From the NCBI RefSeq assembly GCF_900115265.1, contig NZ_FOVU01000003.1, positions 682,001 to 746,000 on the forward strand: DNA of 64,000 bases, written 5' to 3'. Shown here piece by piece: positions 54,816 through 63,367 of this stretch (positions are counted from its first letter, which is position 1; each line of letters begins with the position of its first letter). Made by a program: the position numbers and the translations under genes. The notes under the pieces are model-generated. The model was not told where the DNA came from. It did not search any database and was given only the letters and a program-made list of their open reading frames with translations. The DNA is from Bradyrhizobium sp. Ghvi. GTDB lineage: Bacteria > Pseudomonadota > Alphaproteobacteria > Rhizobiales > Xanthobacteraceae.

Positions 54816-55616
54816 ATGAGCACGACGATGGAATGGGGGCCAAAGAATGCGAAGGCGTTCGCACGCTTTCTCTATGCCCACGTTCCGGGCGCAGCGCAGC
54901 TTAGATTCGCCGTCAAGGATGTCGCTGCGCGCTACGTCTCGAAACCTGAATTCGGCGGTCTTTCCCTGATTGGCGATGGTGGCGGGTTAATTATTGACGT
55001 GGGCGCCAACCGAGGACAAAGCATCGCTGCGTTTAGGCGACTGCGACCGAATTGTGAGGTGGTCGCCTTCGAACCGGAGCCTCGATCAGCCGCCCGCCTG
55101 GTCTTGCGACATCAGGGCGACCGCAGGGTCACGATTCACGATTGCGCGCTGGGGCAGCGCACGGGCCAATTGACCTTCTTTATCCCGCAATACGGGAGAT
55201 GGGACTGCGACGGCATGGCCGCCACCAGCCGGGAGGAAGCCACGCAATGGCTACGCGATCGAGGCCGGATGTTTCGCTTCGATGAGACCAGACTGACAGT
55301 GGCCGAGCACCCGGTGCAATGCAGGACGCTGGATTCCTTCCGCATGCTCCCGATGCTGATCAAATTGCACGCGCAAGGCGCCGAGCTTGAGATACTGAAG
55401 GGCGCTCAGGAGACGCTACGCCGATGCGCGCCAGCACTGATGTGTGCATTCCCCGTACGTGACCTGATCGATTTCTTGCGGCAATTCCACTATGATCCCT
55501 ATTTCGATGACCGCGGTGTTTTTACTCAAGGCCTTGCCCGGCCAGGCACGACTTTCACGTGGTTTCTGACCAGAACCCACGTGAACGACCTCTACCACGC
55601 ATCGCACCGTCATTGA
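54816..55616 (+). CDS. FkbM-family methyltransferase
   Basis: This is a 266-residue SAM-dependent methyltransferase. It has IIDVGANRGQSIAAFRRL (SAM loop), VVAFEPEPRSAARL, and the family's LHAQGAELEILKGAQETLRR block. In most FkbM proteins that block reads IKxDVxGAE; here the usual Asp is His (IKLHAQGAE), which may change activity. The family O-methylates sugars and other hydroxyls in polysaccharide clusters. The start is the ATG at 54816 (MSTTMEWGPKN). The 3' end overlaps the convergent ligase gene by seven bases. Confidence 0.85.
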   Translation: MSTTMEWGPKNAKAFARFLYAHVPGAAQLRFAVKDVAARYVSKPEFGGLSLIGDGGGLIIDVGANRGQSIAAFRRLRPNCEVVAFEPEPRSAARLVLRHQGDRRVTIHDCALGQRTGQLTFFIPQYGRWDCDGMAATSREEATQWLRDRGRMFRFDETRLTVAEHPVQCRTLDSFRMLPMLIKLHAQGAELEILKGAQETLRRCAPALMCAFPVRDLIDFLRQFHYDPYFDDRGVFTQGLARPGTTFTWFLTRTHVNDLYHASHRH

Positions 55617-57007
55617 TGAGAAAGGCTTTCGCGCAGCGACGCCTTTATACCGATGCATAGTCCCCAGAAGATCCAGATATAATTCCAGAAATGGACAGTG
55701 ATGCCGGTGAAGAAGAATAACAGGATGACGATCGTGAAGGCCAAATTCATCCGCTCACGAAAATCATCAAACTCCACCTGTTTCCTGACAGGCCAGATTG
55801 CCATTAAATTCGTCGCGAGCAGACCTGCCATCGCCGGTAAGCCGAACCTGAGCGCCTCCACGAGCCAAACGCAGTCGACGGTCGAATCAAGGATATTTTC
55901 GTCGAACAGCTGAAATGAATATCCCGTCAGTGGACGGTTTCCAATTCGTTCGAAAGCCGCATCCCAGATCAAGATCCGATAATAGCCAGTCACCGGGTCC
56001 AGCGTGAGGTGCGAAATCAACCAACCGATCGGGTGCTCGGCAACGGTGATGAGAGCGCCGGTCGCGACGCCCAGGACTGTCCAGAAGATCATCCATCGTC
56101 CGGGAAGCTGCCGCATGAGGCGATCGTAGGAATAGGCCGCCACTCCCAAAACATAGGCCATCAACGCGGCCGAAGACTGCGAGAGCAAGCACCCGGCGAG
56201 GCAGAGTCCCGAGAACAGAATTTTTCGACCCACCGCTCGTTCGGAAAGCAAGACTATCGGATTGACGAGCCCGCAGAACACGCCGAACAGGATAGGATGA
56301 TCGAGGGTTGAAGTCGCGCGGATGGCACCGCTCCGAGTTACTGCACCCAGCGGCGTAGTGCCAAAGATCGCCGCTGCAGCTTCGTGCGCGATCCAACGTC
56401 CGGTGACGTAGTCAATCGCCCCGACGAGAATGACGGCAACCGTCAGGATCTTCAAAGCTCGTATGAAGGTGTCAAGCGCAACCGGAGAGTAAAAGTAGCC
56501 TCTGGCAACGATGTAGCTGAAGAGAAACTGCAGGCTCTCCGCTGCCGGCGAGGACAAGGATTCGAAGCCTGCCGTCGATGCTGCCGCCCCAAGCATCCAG
56601 GCGGCGGTCAGGACGGCAAAAAGATCGCAAGCAACCGCATGCCGTCCCCGGCGCATGAGCAGCACGAGCGCGGGCCCAACCAATAGCGTCACGGCCAGAC
56701 GTCCCGCCGTGAACTTTGCACCAGCGATCGAAACCTCTGCTTCCCAGGCTGGAATGATCAAGCCGGCAAGGACGAACCAGGCGGCGAACTGGTGGCGCGA
56801 GCCAGCCAAGGCCTCTCGCGGCAAGGTGCAGTCTGACGGCGCCCATCCATTGGATGCCGCGGTGCCGATCGCCTCGAGACCTGCCAATCGCGTTCGGGTC
56901 AAGTTCGGAGGCCTCCGCAAGATGGGATCGGTGCCGCCAACAGTGCTGCCCTTTGATCTCCGCAGTTGCCCCGCTGCTGCGCTTGGTTCACTGCTCTCTC
57001 CTGGCAA
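55610..57007 (-). CDS. O-antigen ligase/polymerase-family membrane protein
   Basis: This is a protein of up to 465 residues with about eleven membrane segments. A large periplasmic loop region (YRILIWDAAFERIGNRPLTG) matches the Wzy_C/O-antigen ligase signature, in which the Arg and GxxLxGxG-like end are typical. It probably polymerises or ligates repeat units of the island's polysaccharide at the inner membrane. The start is uncertain. TTG at 57007 overlaps the upstream gene by 20 bases; a TTG near 56907 with GGAGG nine bases upstream is a good alternative. Confidence 0.8.
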   Translation of the reverse strand: MPGESSEPSAAAGQLRRSKGSTVGGTDPILRRPPNLTRTRLAGLEAIGTAASNGWAPSDCTLPREALAGSRHQFAAWFVLAGLIIPAWEAEVSIAGAKFTAGRLAVTLLVGPALVLLMRRGRHAVACDLFAVLTAAWMLGAAASTAGFESLSSPAAESLQFLFSYIVARGYFYSPVALDTFIRALKILTVAVILVGAIDYVTGRWIAHEAAAAIFGTTPLGAVTRSGAIRATSTLDHPILFGVFCGLVNPIVLLSERAVGRKILFSGLCLAGCLLSQSSAALMAYVLGVAAYSYDRLMRQLPGRWMIFWTVLGVATGALITVAEHPIGWLISHLTLDPVTGYYRILIWDAAFERIGNRPLTGYSFQLFDENILDSTVDCVWLVEALRFGLPAMAGLLATNLMAIWPVRKQVEFDDFRERMNLAFTIVILLFFFTGITVHFWNYIWIFWGLCIGIKASLRESLSHQ

Positions 57008-58439
57008 TGCTGATCATCTCCGAAGAGAGAGCGAGCTTGGCGATCGCCGGCACAATGTCCTCAAGTGCCGCCGCACGTCGGTGGGGTACCCCCACGGTTC
57101 GCACAGAGCTCAAACCAGCCTTCCTGCACCACTTCTCGACGTTGCCCCTGTCGCTGAAATGAGCATTTGCGATCTCAAACGTTCGGGGCACCTCGATGCG
57201 GCCGTTGCGCAATTGTCTCCAGATCGCGGGCAGACCCGACATATTCGGGCTCTGGATGATAATCGGCGCGTTCGGCGCTAGCAGATCGCCGAACGACGAC
57301 AGAACGTCCACCGGTTTCGGGAACAGATGAAGCACCTTCAGCATGAGGATGCAGTCGAACTGCCGGCCTTCAAGGCGCCTTCTGGCCCCCCGGAGATCGC
57401 CCTCGATGATCTCAACGCCCTTTTCGGCGGCGCCGCGACAGATCACAGGATCGAGGGGAATTGCCGTCACGGCGATTCCTTGGTGGACCAGCCAGCTTTC
57501 GGTGGAACCCGAACCGCAACCGATCGACAGCACGCTGCGCGCGGCGTACGGAATGCGCTCCAGGACCTGCGGCACCGCGGGTTCGTAGTAGTCCTTCGAA
57601 TAGGCCCCACGCGGCAGCTTGGTCTCGCTCGCGAGGAGCGATGGAGGACGGCTCCCCTGTTCGGCAATCTGCAGCAAGGCGCCTGTCTGCCTGTCGAACT
57701 CCTCCGGGATCGCCCCGACCCGTCCGACGTATTTGTTCGACAGATGGTGGACGGTGAATTCCTCCAGATGGGACACGGGAATGAATTTCGTGAGCCCGCA
57801 TTGCGTATAGGGATCGGTGGCCGCGGTGCAGAGCAGATCGTATTTGCCTTCATGTGGAGCGACATCGAAACGTCCCGACCGCAGAGCGCCGCGGAGCTGC
57901 TCGCGCGTCAGGATGAAGCAGGCGGCGTGCTCATTGGTAAAGTGCGCCAGGACATAGTCTCCTCGCCGCCTGACCGATGCCGCATCCCAATGAAAATGGG
58001 CGTGAACGTCCGGATAGTTCCGCTGGCCATCTTCTCCGTACTCAACCCGGAGAAAACCGGCGATTTCGTTCTCGGGCAGGACCCGCATCACCTCCAGCCA
58101 GGCACTGATGTTCCGCTCGGTGACCAAAATGTCGTCCTCCGAGTAGATGAACAGGTCGTACTGGTCACGACGCTCGGCGAACAGCTTCTTGTGCGCAAAC
58201 GGCAGCGACCATGGATTTCTGCTTGGCGTGCCGACAATGCAGTCAGTTCCGAATTTGGCCCGCTTATCGATGTTCGACAGCACGACGATATCGACCGCGA
58301 ATGCCATCGAGCGGTATTCGTTGATGATCCGCTCGAGGTGGCGGTCGTTCGAGCTTCCATAGCTCGCAATCGCGACCAGCATGCGGGGCAGTGGACGGCT
58401 GTCTCGGCACGCGGGATCCTGAGCAACACGTTCATTCAT
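56988..58439 (-). CDS. Two-domain protein: glycosyltransferase-like plus methyltransferase
   Basis: The N-terminal half (about 1-260) starts MLVAIASYGSSNDRHLERII and carries LFIYSEDDILVTERNI, with an acidic DxD-like motif as in GT-A enzymes, and HFTNEHAACFILTREQ. The C-terminal half has a SAM-methyltransferase loop (VLSIGCGSGSTESWLVHQG), then FDCILMLKVLHLFPKP and LLAPNAPIIIQSPN. Fusion of sugar transfer and methylation suggests chain-end capping or methylation of a transferred sugar; this is inference. GTG at 58442 or ATG at 58439, after AGAGGGA, is the likely start. Confidence 0.78.
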   Translation of the reverse strand: MNERVAQDPACRDSRPLPRMLVAIASYGSSNDRHLERIINEYRSMAFAVDIVVLSNIDKRAKFGTDCIVGTPSRNPWSLPFAHKKLFAERRDQYDLFIYSEDDILVTERNISAWLEVMRVLPENEIAGFLRVEYGEDGQRNYPDVHAHFHWDAASVRRRGDYVLAHFTNEHAACFILTREQLRGALRSGRFDVAPHEGKYDLLCTAATDPYTQCGLTKFIPVSHLEEFTVHHLSNKYVGRVGAIPEEFDRQTGALLQIAEQGSRPPSLLASETKLPRGAYSKDYYEPAVPQVLERIPYAARSVLSIGCGSGSTESWLVHQGIAVTAIPLDPVICRGAAEKGVEIIEGDLRGARRRLEGRQFDCILMLKVLHLFPKPVDVLSSFGDLLAPNAPIIIQSPNMSGLPAIWRQLRNGRIEVPRTFEIANAHFSDRGNVEKWCRKAGLSSVRTVGVPHRRAAALEDIVPAIAKLALSSEMISIARREQ

Positions 58440-58614
58440 CACGTCAGGCAATCCCTCTTGAACTCGACGCCAAATTTTATTGATTTAATAGGAGAGAATA
58501 AATAATAAATGCGGTGATGTCGACATTATTATTGATTTAAATTAAATGTTAGATCACGATGAAGGCCGGGCCGAGACCGCCCCCCGTTCGCCGCCGTCTG
58601 GAGAATTCCCACGT
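58440..58614. promoter_or_regulatory. AT-rich divergent promoter region
   Basis: Between two divergent glycosyltransferase genes lie about 80 bases very rich in A and T (58473-58550). They include TTTTATTGATTTAATAGG, GAATAAATAATAAATG and ATTATTATTGATTTAAAT. AATAATAAATG and CATTATTATT form a near-dyad around 58500-58538. Confidence 0.5.
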
Positions 58615-59934
58615 ATGAGGGCGCTGATCTATCCGCATTCCATGGAGCTTGGAGGATCGCAACTCAATGCATTGCAGCTTGCCGAGGCAATTCGAGACCT
58701 CGGCCACGACGTCATCGTGGCCTCCGAGACAGGCCCTCTTCTGGAGAGGATGACGAAGGCTGGCCTCAGGCATATTGTAATCCCTCAGCACCGGGCGCGT
58801 CCCTCGCCTCACGTCGGCCAGCTGATCCGCAGCATCGTCAGGGAAGCCGCGATCGACGTGGTGCATGCCTATGAGTGGCCACCAATCGTCGAGGCCTTTC
58901 TTAGCGTCGGTCTATCGACGCACGCTGCCGTGGTTGGGACGGTCATGTCCATGTCCGTACCTTCTTTCCTTCCGCGCAGCATTCCCCTGACGGTGGGCAC
59001 AGAGATGATCCGTCGTGCCGCCGTCACGGCAGGACATCAGGATGTTACCTTGCTCGAGCCGCCAGTCGATACGAAGTCCGACCATCCCCGCGTCGACGGC
59101 ACGAATTTTCGTTTGGCTCAGAACATTGGACCTGGCGATATCGTCATTGCGATGGTCTGCCGGTTGGTGCCGAACCTGAAACTCGAGGGCCTGCTATCGG
59201 CGTGCGATGCCGTTGGCGAGATGGCGCTCGAGGATCAGCCCGTGCGGTTGCTGATCATTGGTGATGGGCCGGCGCGTCCCAGCGTCGAAGCGCGGGCGGC
59301 CAGAACCAACGCGCTGGTCGGCCGAAAAACCATCATATTGGTGGGCGAGATGTCGGATCCGCGCCCTGGCTATGCTGCTGCGGATGTCATTGTTGGCCAG
59401 GGAGGTTCGGCGCTGCGCGGGATGGCTTTTGGCAAGCCGCTGGTGGTCATTGGTGAGGACGGGTTCAGTGAGCTGCTAACGCCCGAGAGTGCACCGACCT
59501 TCCTGCAGCAGGGCTGGTATGGATTGGGCAGGGGCTCGCGCGGTGCCGGCGCCGGCGCACTTCGGTCGGCTCTCGAGACCATTCTCGCCTCAATGTCGCT
59601 CCGCCAGGAGCTTGGCGGGTTCGGCCGACGGCTGGTGGAGCATCGCTTCAGCGTTGCGCACGCAGCGAGAACGATAGAGCAAACCTATCTGCACGCCCTG
59701 CGCAGCAAAATCTCGCGCCGCCGCCGATTGGCCGATGCCGGCCGATGTGCTGCCAGCCTTGCCCGCTATAAAGTTCAGCGAAGATATCAACGTTGGATGG
59801 GTTCGGCTTCCGCCGAGGACGACAATGATCGGGCGCGAATCTCTGCTGTATTGTCCGCGAAGGCGATCGCCCCTCAATCAGACAGAGCCGCGTCGGATCC
59901 GACGAGTGAGATATCGCGGCAAACCGATTCCTGA
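58615..59934 (+). CDS. Family 4-type (GT-B) glycosyltransferase
   Basis: The 439-residue protein opens with LIYPHSMELGGSQLNALQLA, the N-terminal GT4 block. The middle has VVHAYEWPPIVEA. The C-terminal nucleotide-sugar domain has LLIIGDGPARPSVEARA, ILVGEMSDPRPGYAAADVIV and GSALRGMAFGKPLVVIGEDGFSE, corresponding to the ExxGxxxxEAmAxGxPVv region although the first Glu is changed. The start is the ATG at 58615 (MRALIYPH) with GGAGA upstream; the upstream frame to 58546 has no ribosome binding site. It is convergent with a DegT gene, 20 bases apart. Confidence 0.85.
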   Translation: MRALIYPHSMELGGSQLNALQLAEAIRDLGHDVIVASETGPLLERMTKAGLRHIVIPQHRARPSPHVGQLIRSIVREAAIDVVHAYEWPPIVEAFLSVGLSTHAAVVGTVMSMSVPSFLPRSIPLTVGTEMIRRAAVTAGHQDVTLLEPPVDTKSDHPRVDGTNFRLAQNIGPGDIVIAMVCRLVPNLKLEGLLSACDAVGEMALEDQPVRLLIIGDGPARPSVEARAARTNALVGRKTIILVGEMSDPRPGYAAADVIVGQGGSALRGMAFGKPLVVIGEDGFSELLTPESAPTFLQQGWYGLGRGSRGAGAGALRSALETILASMSLRQELGGFGRRLVEHRFSVAHAARTIEQTYLHALRSKISRRRRLADAGRCAASLARYKVQRRYQRWMGSASAEDDNDRARISAVLSAKAIAPQSDRAASDPTSEISRQTDS

Positions 59935-59954
59935 CCAGCCGCGGATCGACAAGC

Positions 59955-61094
59955 TCAACGGGCAAGTTCACCCTTCACCGCGTCGGCGATACGTTCCTGG
60001 TCCGCTAAGTCCATCTGCGCGTAAAGTGGAAGCAGGATCGCGTGATCCTGAGCGAGCTCGGATTGTCGCAGATCATGGGACGGGTCGGTACCCGCATAGG
60101 GCGGCTCGCGATGCGAGCACATGATGCCCCTGCGCGTGGCGATGCCCTGGTCGAGCAGCGATTGCATCGTCGTCCGCTGATCCAATCGATCGGGCAAGCG
60201 TACGCAGTAGCTCTGCCAGTTAGACCGCGCCCAGTCCGGCTCGAACGGTAACCGCAGCCCCTCGATATTCCCAAGCAGTTCGGCGTAACGGGCGGCGAGC
60301 GCTCGCCGCCGCGCAATTAGCTGCGGAAGTCGCTCGAGCTGTTTGCGCCCGATCGCGGCCTGCATATCCGTCATTCGAAAGTTGTAGCCGATGATGACGT
60401 ACTCCTCGAAAATGACAGACTGCGACCCGTGACGCACGATGTCCGGAACGCTCATCCCGTGTTGACGTAGCAGCCTGAACTTGCGATCGAGCTCGGCATC
60501 GGCGGTGGTGAGCATGCCACCCTCACCTGTCGTGATCACCTTTCGCGGATGAAAGGAAAAGCAGGCGATGTCGCCATGCGGCTTGCCGATCGCTTCCCAT
60601 TGCCCGTTCATCCGGATCTGCGAGCCGGCGGCACAGGCCGCATCCTCGATAACGGCGATCCCGTGGCGGCGCGCCACGGCCATGAGCGCGAGCATGTCAC
60701 ACGGCATTCCCATCTGATGGACCGCAATGATCGCGCGCGTGCGCTCGGTGATGGCGTCGGCCAGCCGAGCGCAATCCAAATTGTACGTCTCGGGCTCGAT
60801 ATCGACGAAAACAGGAGTGGCGCCCTGATGTCTGATCACGTTGGCGGTTGCGATGAAGGAGTGGCTTACCGTGATCACCTCGTCACCCCTGCCGACTCCC
60901 AACGCTGTCAGGGCGAGTTGCAGGGCGGTGGTACAATTGGCAACGGCGCAAGCGTGCGGTGCGCCGACGAGTGCGGCGAACTCGTGCTCGAATGCAGCCA
61001 CTTGCGGGCCTTGCGATACCCAGCCCGACAGCACGACGGCGCGTGCAGCATCAGCCTCTGCATCCGCGAGGAGCGGCGCTGCAATCGGGATCAC
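59955..61094 (-). CDS. DegT/DnrJ/EryC1/StrS-family sugar aminotransferase
   Basis: This is a PLP enzyme that transfers an amino group to a keto-sugar nucleotide. Its 379 residues show VSQGPQVAAFEHEFAALVGA, VANCTTALQLALTALGVG, DEVITVSHSFIATANVIRHQ and VIEDAACAAGS, with the PLP lysine in FSFHPRKVITTGEGGML. The start is GTG at 61094: it overlaps the epimerase stop as GTGA, so translation is coupled. It resembles perosamine- or PglE/PseC-type C4 transaminases more than C3 ones, but the position is not proven. Confidence 0.88.
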   Translation of the reverse strand: MIPIAAPLLADAEADAARAVVLSGWVSQGPQVAAFEHEFAALVGAPHACAVANCTTALQLALTALGVGRGDEVITVSHSFIATANVIRHQGATPVFVDIEPETYNLDCARLADAITERTRAIIAVHQMGMPCDMLALMAVARRHGIAVIEDAACAAGSQIRMNGQWEAIGKPHGDIACFSFHPRKVITTGEGGMLTTADAELDRKFRLLRQHGMSVPDIVRHGSQSVIFEEYVIIGYNFRMTDMQAAIGRKQLERLPQLIARRRALAARYAELLGNIEGLRLPFEPDWARSNWQSYCVRLPDRLDQRTTMQSLLDQGIATRRGIMCSHREPPYAGTDPSHDLRQSELAQDHAILLPLYAQMDLADQERIADAVKGELAR

Positions 61095-62089
61095 GATGCC
61101 GCCTGCCGCGGGCGATCTGAAGCGAGATCGCGTTCTGATCGCCACCACTTCACGAGGTCGGCGAGCCCCTGCTCGAGCGAAACGGTGGTGCGGAACCCTA
61201 GCAGACGCTCGGCCTTTCCAGTCGATGCCAGCCGTCGCGGCACCGGATTGACTGAGCGCTCAGGTACGAATTCGGGCGTCAGGTTCCGGCGTCCCATCAC
61301 CGACGCAAGCACCGTCGCCAATTGCGTCAGGCTCGTCTCAGTACCGCTTCCGACGTTGAAGACCTCGTCGGTAATCTTCGCCCGGGCCGCGAGGATGTTG
61401 GCGCGCGCGACGTCGCGGACGTGAACGAAATCCATGGTCTGACAGCCGTCACCAAAAATAACGGGAGGCAATCCGGCCTCCAGCCGCTCCATCCAGCGGA
61501 TCAAGACCTCGGTGTACCGCCCGTGTATATCCATCCGGCTGCCATAGACGTTGAAATACCGGAAAGCCACGTAATCAAGGCCGCACACGTCGTTGAAGGA
61601 ACGCAGAAGGCCTTCGTTGAAAGCCTTGGCTGCACCGTAGAAAGTCCGGTTGTTGTACGGATTCTGTCGCTCGGTTGTCGGAAACTCCTCTGCCATGCCG
61701 TAAACGGATGCCGAGGACGCTGCGATGATCTTCTCGATGTCATGCTTGACGCACAATTCCAGAAGATCATAGGTGGCGTCCACCATGACCTCCTTGGCCA
61801 AGCGCGGCTCTGCTGCGCAGTGCGTGATACGGAGTGCGGCCTGGTGAAAAACGATGTCGGCCGCCTTCACCAAGGCTTCCATCAGCTTGCGATCGCGTAT
61901 GTCGCCGTGAACCAGTCTCACCGGCCCGCGTCCGAGCGCGCGCCGGAGATTTTCCGGTCGGCCTCTTATCATGTTGTCGAGGGCAACGATCTCGATACAA
62001 CCTTCATCGCAGAGAAGATCGATGATGTGAGAGCCGATGAATCCCGCTCCGCCGGTGACCAGAACGCGCTTTCCCTTGAGCTCAATCAA
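61091..62089 (-). CDS. NAD-dependent sugar epimerase/dehydratase
   Basis: This is an extended short-chain dehydrogenase of 332 residues. It has the NAD loop VTGGAGFIGSHIID, GDIRDRKLMEALVKAADIVF, SSASVYG, the catalytic YxxxK in TFYGAAKAFNE, and RYFNVYGSRMDIHGRYTEVL. The type is close to UDP-glucose/UDP-GlcNAc 4-epimerases (WbpP/GalE), though related 4,6-dehydratases cannot be excluded. It overlaps the DegT genes on both sides by four bases, so the three form a tight operon. Confidence 0.88.
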   Translation of the reverse strand: MIELKGKRVLVTGGAGFIGSHIIDLLCDEGCIEIVALDNMIRGRPENLRRALGRGPVRLVHGDIRDRKLMEALVKAADIVFHQAALRITHCAAEPRLAKEVMVDATYDLLELCVKHDIEKIIAASSASVYGMAEEFPTTERQNPYNNRTFYGAAKAFNEGLLRSFNDVCGLDYVAFRYFNVYGSRMDIHGRYTEVLIRWMERLEAGLPPVIFGDGCQTMDFVHVRDVARANILAARAKITDEVFNVGSGTETSLTQLATVLASVMGRRNLTPEFVPERSVNPVPRRLASTGKAERLLGFRTTVSLEQGLADLVKWWRSERDLASDRPRQAAS

Positions 62090-63264
62090 GATGCCCTCCT
62101 GTTGCAGGACCCTGTTGTGACGCTTTGTGATCGCTGCGCCCGGTTGCTGGCGGTTTCGCTGGGCCGCAAGGCTCCGGCGTTCCTCAACGTGGAGACAACT
62201 TCGTTCGCCCGGTCCGGCGGCAGCTCCGGATAAATGGGAAGAGAGAGAAAGTCGTTCGCAAGCATCTCGGTTACCGGCAGATCACCGGCCCGGTAACCCA
62301 GTTCAGCATAGGCCTTCTGCAGGTGCACCGGAATGGGATAGTGAATCCCCGCACCGATGCCGGCCTCCCGCAACAATGCAAGCGTGTCGTCCCGCCGCTG
62401 CAATCTGATGGAATAGACATGATAGACGTGGCGGGAGTGCGAGGGCGGTCGCGGGCGCGCGAATGGGAGCTCAGAAAGCAGTTCGTTGTATCGTTCTGCG
62501 ATCGATCGGCGGGCCTCGGTCCAGCGCTCGATGTAGTCCAGCTTGACATTCAGTATCGCGCTCTGGATCTCATCCATGCGATAATTGTATCCGGCAATGA
62601 CGTGATCGTATTTTGCCTCTTGCCCCCAGTCGCGCAGCAACGACACACGGCGTGCGAATTCAGGCCGATCGGTTACGACCGCCCCACCCTCCCCGAACGC
62701 CCCCAGATTCTTGCCTGGGTAAAAGCTGAAGCATCCCAGATCTCCGATCGACCCTGCGCGGCGTCCCCGGTATTCCGCGCCGTGGGCCTGCGCGGCGTCC
62801 TCAATCACGATCAGGCCGTACCGCTGCGCAATCGACATGATGGGATCCATGTCGGCCATCAATCCATGAAGGTGAACCGGCACAATGGCTTTGGTTCGAG
62901 AAGTGATCGCAGCCTCGATCAGCCCGGGATCCATCGTCCACGTGACCGGGTCAACATCGACAAAAACAGGTTTGGCGCCGCTGTAGAGTATGGCCGCGGT
63001 TGTCGCCACGAACGTCATGGACACCGTGATGACTTCGTCGCCCGGCCCGACGCCCGCGGCCAACAGCGCAAGGTGGAGCGCAGAGGTCCCACTATTCACT
63101 GCGAGGCAACGCGCAGTCCGGCAATATTCCGCAAAACGCCCCTCGAACGCCGCCACCTCCGGCCCGAGCACAAAATGCCCGCTGCTGACGACCCGTGCCA
63201 CCGCGGCGTCGATTTCCGGCTTGATTTGATGGTATTGGGCTTTCAAATCCAGGAAAGGTATCAA
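62086..63264 (-). CDS. DegT/DnrJ/EryC1/StrS-family sugar aminotransferase
   Basis: This is a PLP sugar transaminase of 392 residues. MIPFLDLKAQYHQIKPEIDA opens it; SGHFVLGPEVAAFEGRFAEY, VNSGTSALHLALLAAGVG and VIEDAAQAHGAEYRGRRAG follow. The PLP lysine is in CFSFYPGKNLGAFGEGGAVV, the wording typical of C3 transaminases (FdtB/QdtB/WlbC group). A C-terminal tail of about 25 residues (ASNRAQRSQSV) is extra. The gene is first of the three-gene operon. An AT-rich region of 103 bases lies upstream and separates it from the acyltransferase gene on the same strand. Confidence 0.88.
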   Translation of the reverse strand: MIPFLDLKAQYHQIKPEIDAAVARVVSSGHFVLGPEVAAFEGRFAEYCRTARCLAVNSGTSALHLALLAAGVGPGDEVITVSMTFVATTAAILYSGAKPVFVDVDPVTWTMDPGLIEAAITSRTKAIVPVHLHGLMADMDPIMSIAQRYGLIVIEDAAQAHGAEYRGRRAGSIGDLGCFSFYPGKNLGAFGEGGAVVTDRPEFARRVSLLRDWGQEAKYDHVIAGYNYRMDEIQSAILNVKLDYIERWTEARRSIAERYNELLSELPFARPRPPSHSRHVYHVYSIRLQRRDDTLALLREAGIGAGIHYPIPVHLQKAYAELGYRAGDLPVTEMLANDFLSLPIYPELPPDRANEVVSTLRNAGALRPSETASNRAQRSQSVTTGSCNRRAS

Positions 63265-63367
63265 GATTCAAACCTTGAATTGGAGCGGCGCTATTAAATA
63301 ATTAACTCGAAATATAATATTTAATCAAGCGTAAATTTTGAATAAGATCAATTCGGGTTAATTCAAC
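63265..63367 (-). promoter_or_regulatory. AT-rich intergenic region with dyad
   Basis: TTAAATA (63294-63300) and TATTTAA (63318-63324) form a dyad inside an AT-rich block (TTAAATAATTAACTCG, AATATAATATTTAATC). It probably carries a promoter or operator for the three-gene sugar operon on the minus strand. Confidence 0.45.
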
